Source: an uncultured Bacilli bacterium (GTDB taxonomy: Bacteria > Bacillota_I > Bacilli_A > RF39 > UBA660). From it: 5,988 bases of DNA. The notes under the pieces were generated by a model, which was given only the letters and a program-made list of their open reading frames with translations, was not told the DNA's origin and ran no database searches. Below are positions 5,654-5,988 of this stretch, one piece after another (the first letter of the stretch is position 1; each line of letters begins with the position of its first letter). Location: positions 1 through 5,988 of the forward strand of contig CALVJI010000067.1 in assembly GCA_944332105.1 (NCBI GenBank), given 5' to 3'. The translations under genes and the position numbers were made by a program.

Positions 5654-5902
5654 TTAATTCACTGATAAACCATAAGGATTTTCCATTGTACCATTTCCAG
5701 AAATAATTTTTACATCTGAAGATAAATAAACAGTAGGATAAACTGCCTTAGTAGTAGAATTAGCTGACATTCTTAAAATAGAACCATCCGCATAAAAAAC
5801 TTGATTGTCAGCATTATTAACTCTATTTAAAGTCCAAAGACTTCCAAATGAATTTAGCCAGTTGCTTAAGTGACATTCAGATTTATAATAGTCTTCATAC
5901 AA
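5654..5902 (-). pseudogene. C-terminal remnant of a DUF6273-like surface protein
   Basis: The readable 82 residues look like the end of a larger protein. They contain a cysteine and tryptophan motif (SECHLSNWLN, then LWTLN), a DG turn (FYADGSILRM), and the tail VYPTVYLSSDVKIISGNG followed by ENPYGLSV. That tail resembles the stereotyped ending (V-R-P-x-x-x-L-x-S-D-V-K-I-x-S-G-x-G-T-x-x-x-P-Y) that I recall from repetitive, probably secreted or pilin-like proteins of gut Firmicutes, where it follows 150 or more further residues. Here the usual Arg of VRP is Tyr. The frame stays open upstream to 5971, then hits TAA (5974-5972) with no ATG or GTG; the only near-cognate start is a TTG at 5902 without a Shine-Dalgarno. 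An ATG with a GGAAAG site at 5913 is in another frame and stops after 15 codons. I read this as a gene that lost its 5' part. Its terminator is still present. The family assignment is from memory of sequence patterns. Confidence 0.55.
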
Positions 5903-5971
5903 ATTTTTTTCATATAGGGACTTTCCAAAAATAAAAGTTACAATTTTAAATTCATAAAAAAGACAACAACC

Positions 5972-5988
5972 TTAAATATATGATAAAA
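5972..5988. other. AT-rich window edge, nothing identified
   Basis: The last 17 bases hold the in-frame TAA that closes the upstream side of the 5654 frame, plus AT-rich sequence. No start codon with a Shine-Dalgarno and no promoter can be supported here. Confidence 0.3.

Noticed and set aside
1..5988. TGA read as tryptophan (mycoplasma-type code)
   Set aside because: The genes read through fully under the standard code, and tryptophan is TGG, for example near the end of polA.
1..5988. CRISPR array, tRNA, rRNA or insertion sequence
   Set aside because: No regularly spaced repeats, no cloverleaf or rRNA-like stretches, and no transposase-like frame or terminal inverted repeats with target duplications were seen.

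Overview
This is an AT-rich window in which every recognisable gene lies on the minus strand. It suggests a low-GC, spore-forming member of the Firmicutes (Bacilli or a gut Mollicutes-related lineage). The reasons are a clear forespore sigma factor (SigG), a YlbL-type Lon-like protease, a Bacillus-type DNA polymerase I with a decayed proofreading domain, and a C-terminal domain fragment of a kind I associate with gut Firmicutes metagenomes. Tryptophan is encoded by TGG and stops are TAA or TAG, so there is no sign of the mycoplasma code. The lineage is an inference; no rRNA or other phylogenetic marker was compared.

Layout in the direction of transcription (high to low coordinates). About 5971-5654 is the C-terminal remnant of a larger, probably surface-exposed protein with no credible start, followed by its own intrinsic terminator (5630-5605). 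Next come a promoter and strong Shine-Dalgarno for ylbL (5511-4504), a membrane-anchored PDZ/S16 serine protease. A 58-nt gap holds a hairpin that buries the sigG ribosome-binding site, followed by sigG (4445-3666). A 78-nt gap has an extended -10 promoter, then polA (3587-1011). A class-I glutamine-amidotransferase-like hydrolase (peptidase C26, PuuD-like; 1024-293) overlaps the 3' end of polA and ends at a strong intrinsic terminator (287-261). Positions 1-260 carry no gene that I can see, only AT-rich sequence and two small inverted-repeat structures near the left edge.

How the genes relate: no terminator lies between ylbL and the C26 hydrolase, so one long transcript is possible, with internal promoters before sigG (weak) and polA (good). 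PolA and the hydrolase look translationally coupled. Sporulation (SigG), membrane-protein or checkpoint proteolysis (YlbL) and DNA repair (PolA) are adjacent here. This is not the classical spoIIGA-sigE-sigG order of Bacillus.

I do not see an unmistakable new system. The observation most worth a second look is the sigG leader hairpin that sequesters its Shine-Dalgarno. Next are the degraded 5654-5971 domain, a substituted residue in SigG at the position that governs an anti-sigma interaction in Bacillus, and small repeats beside the ylbL promoter and at the left edge.
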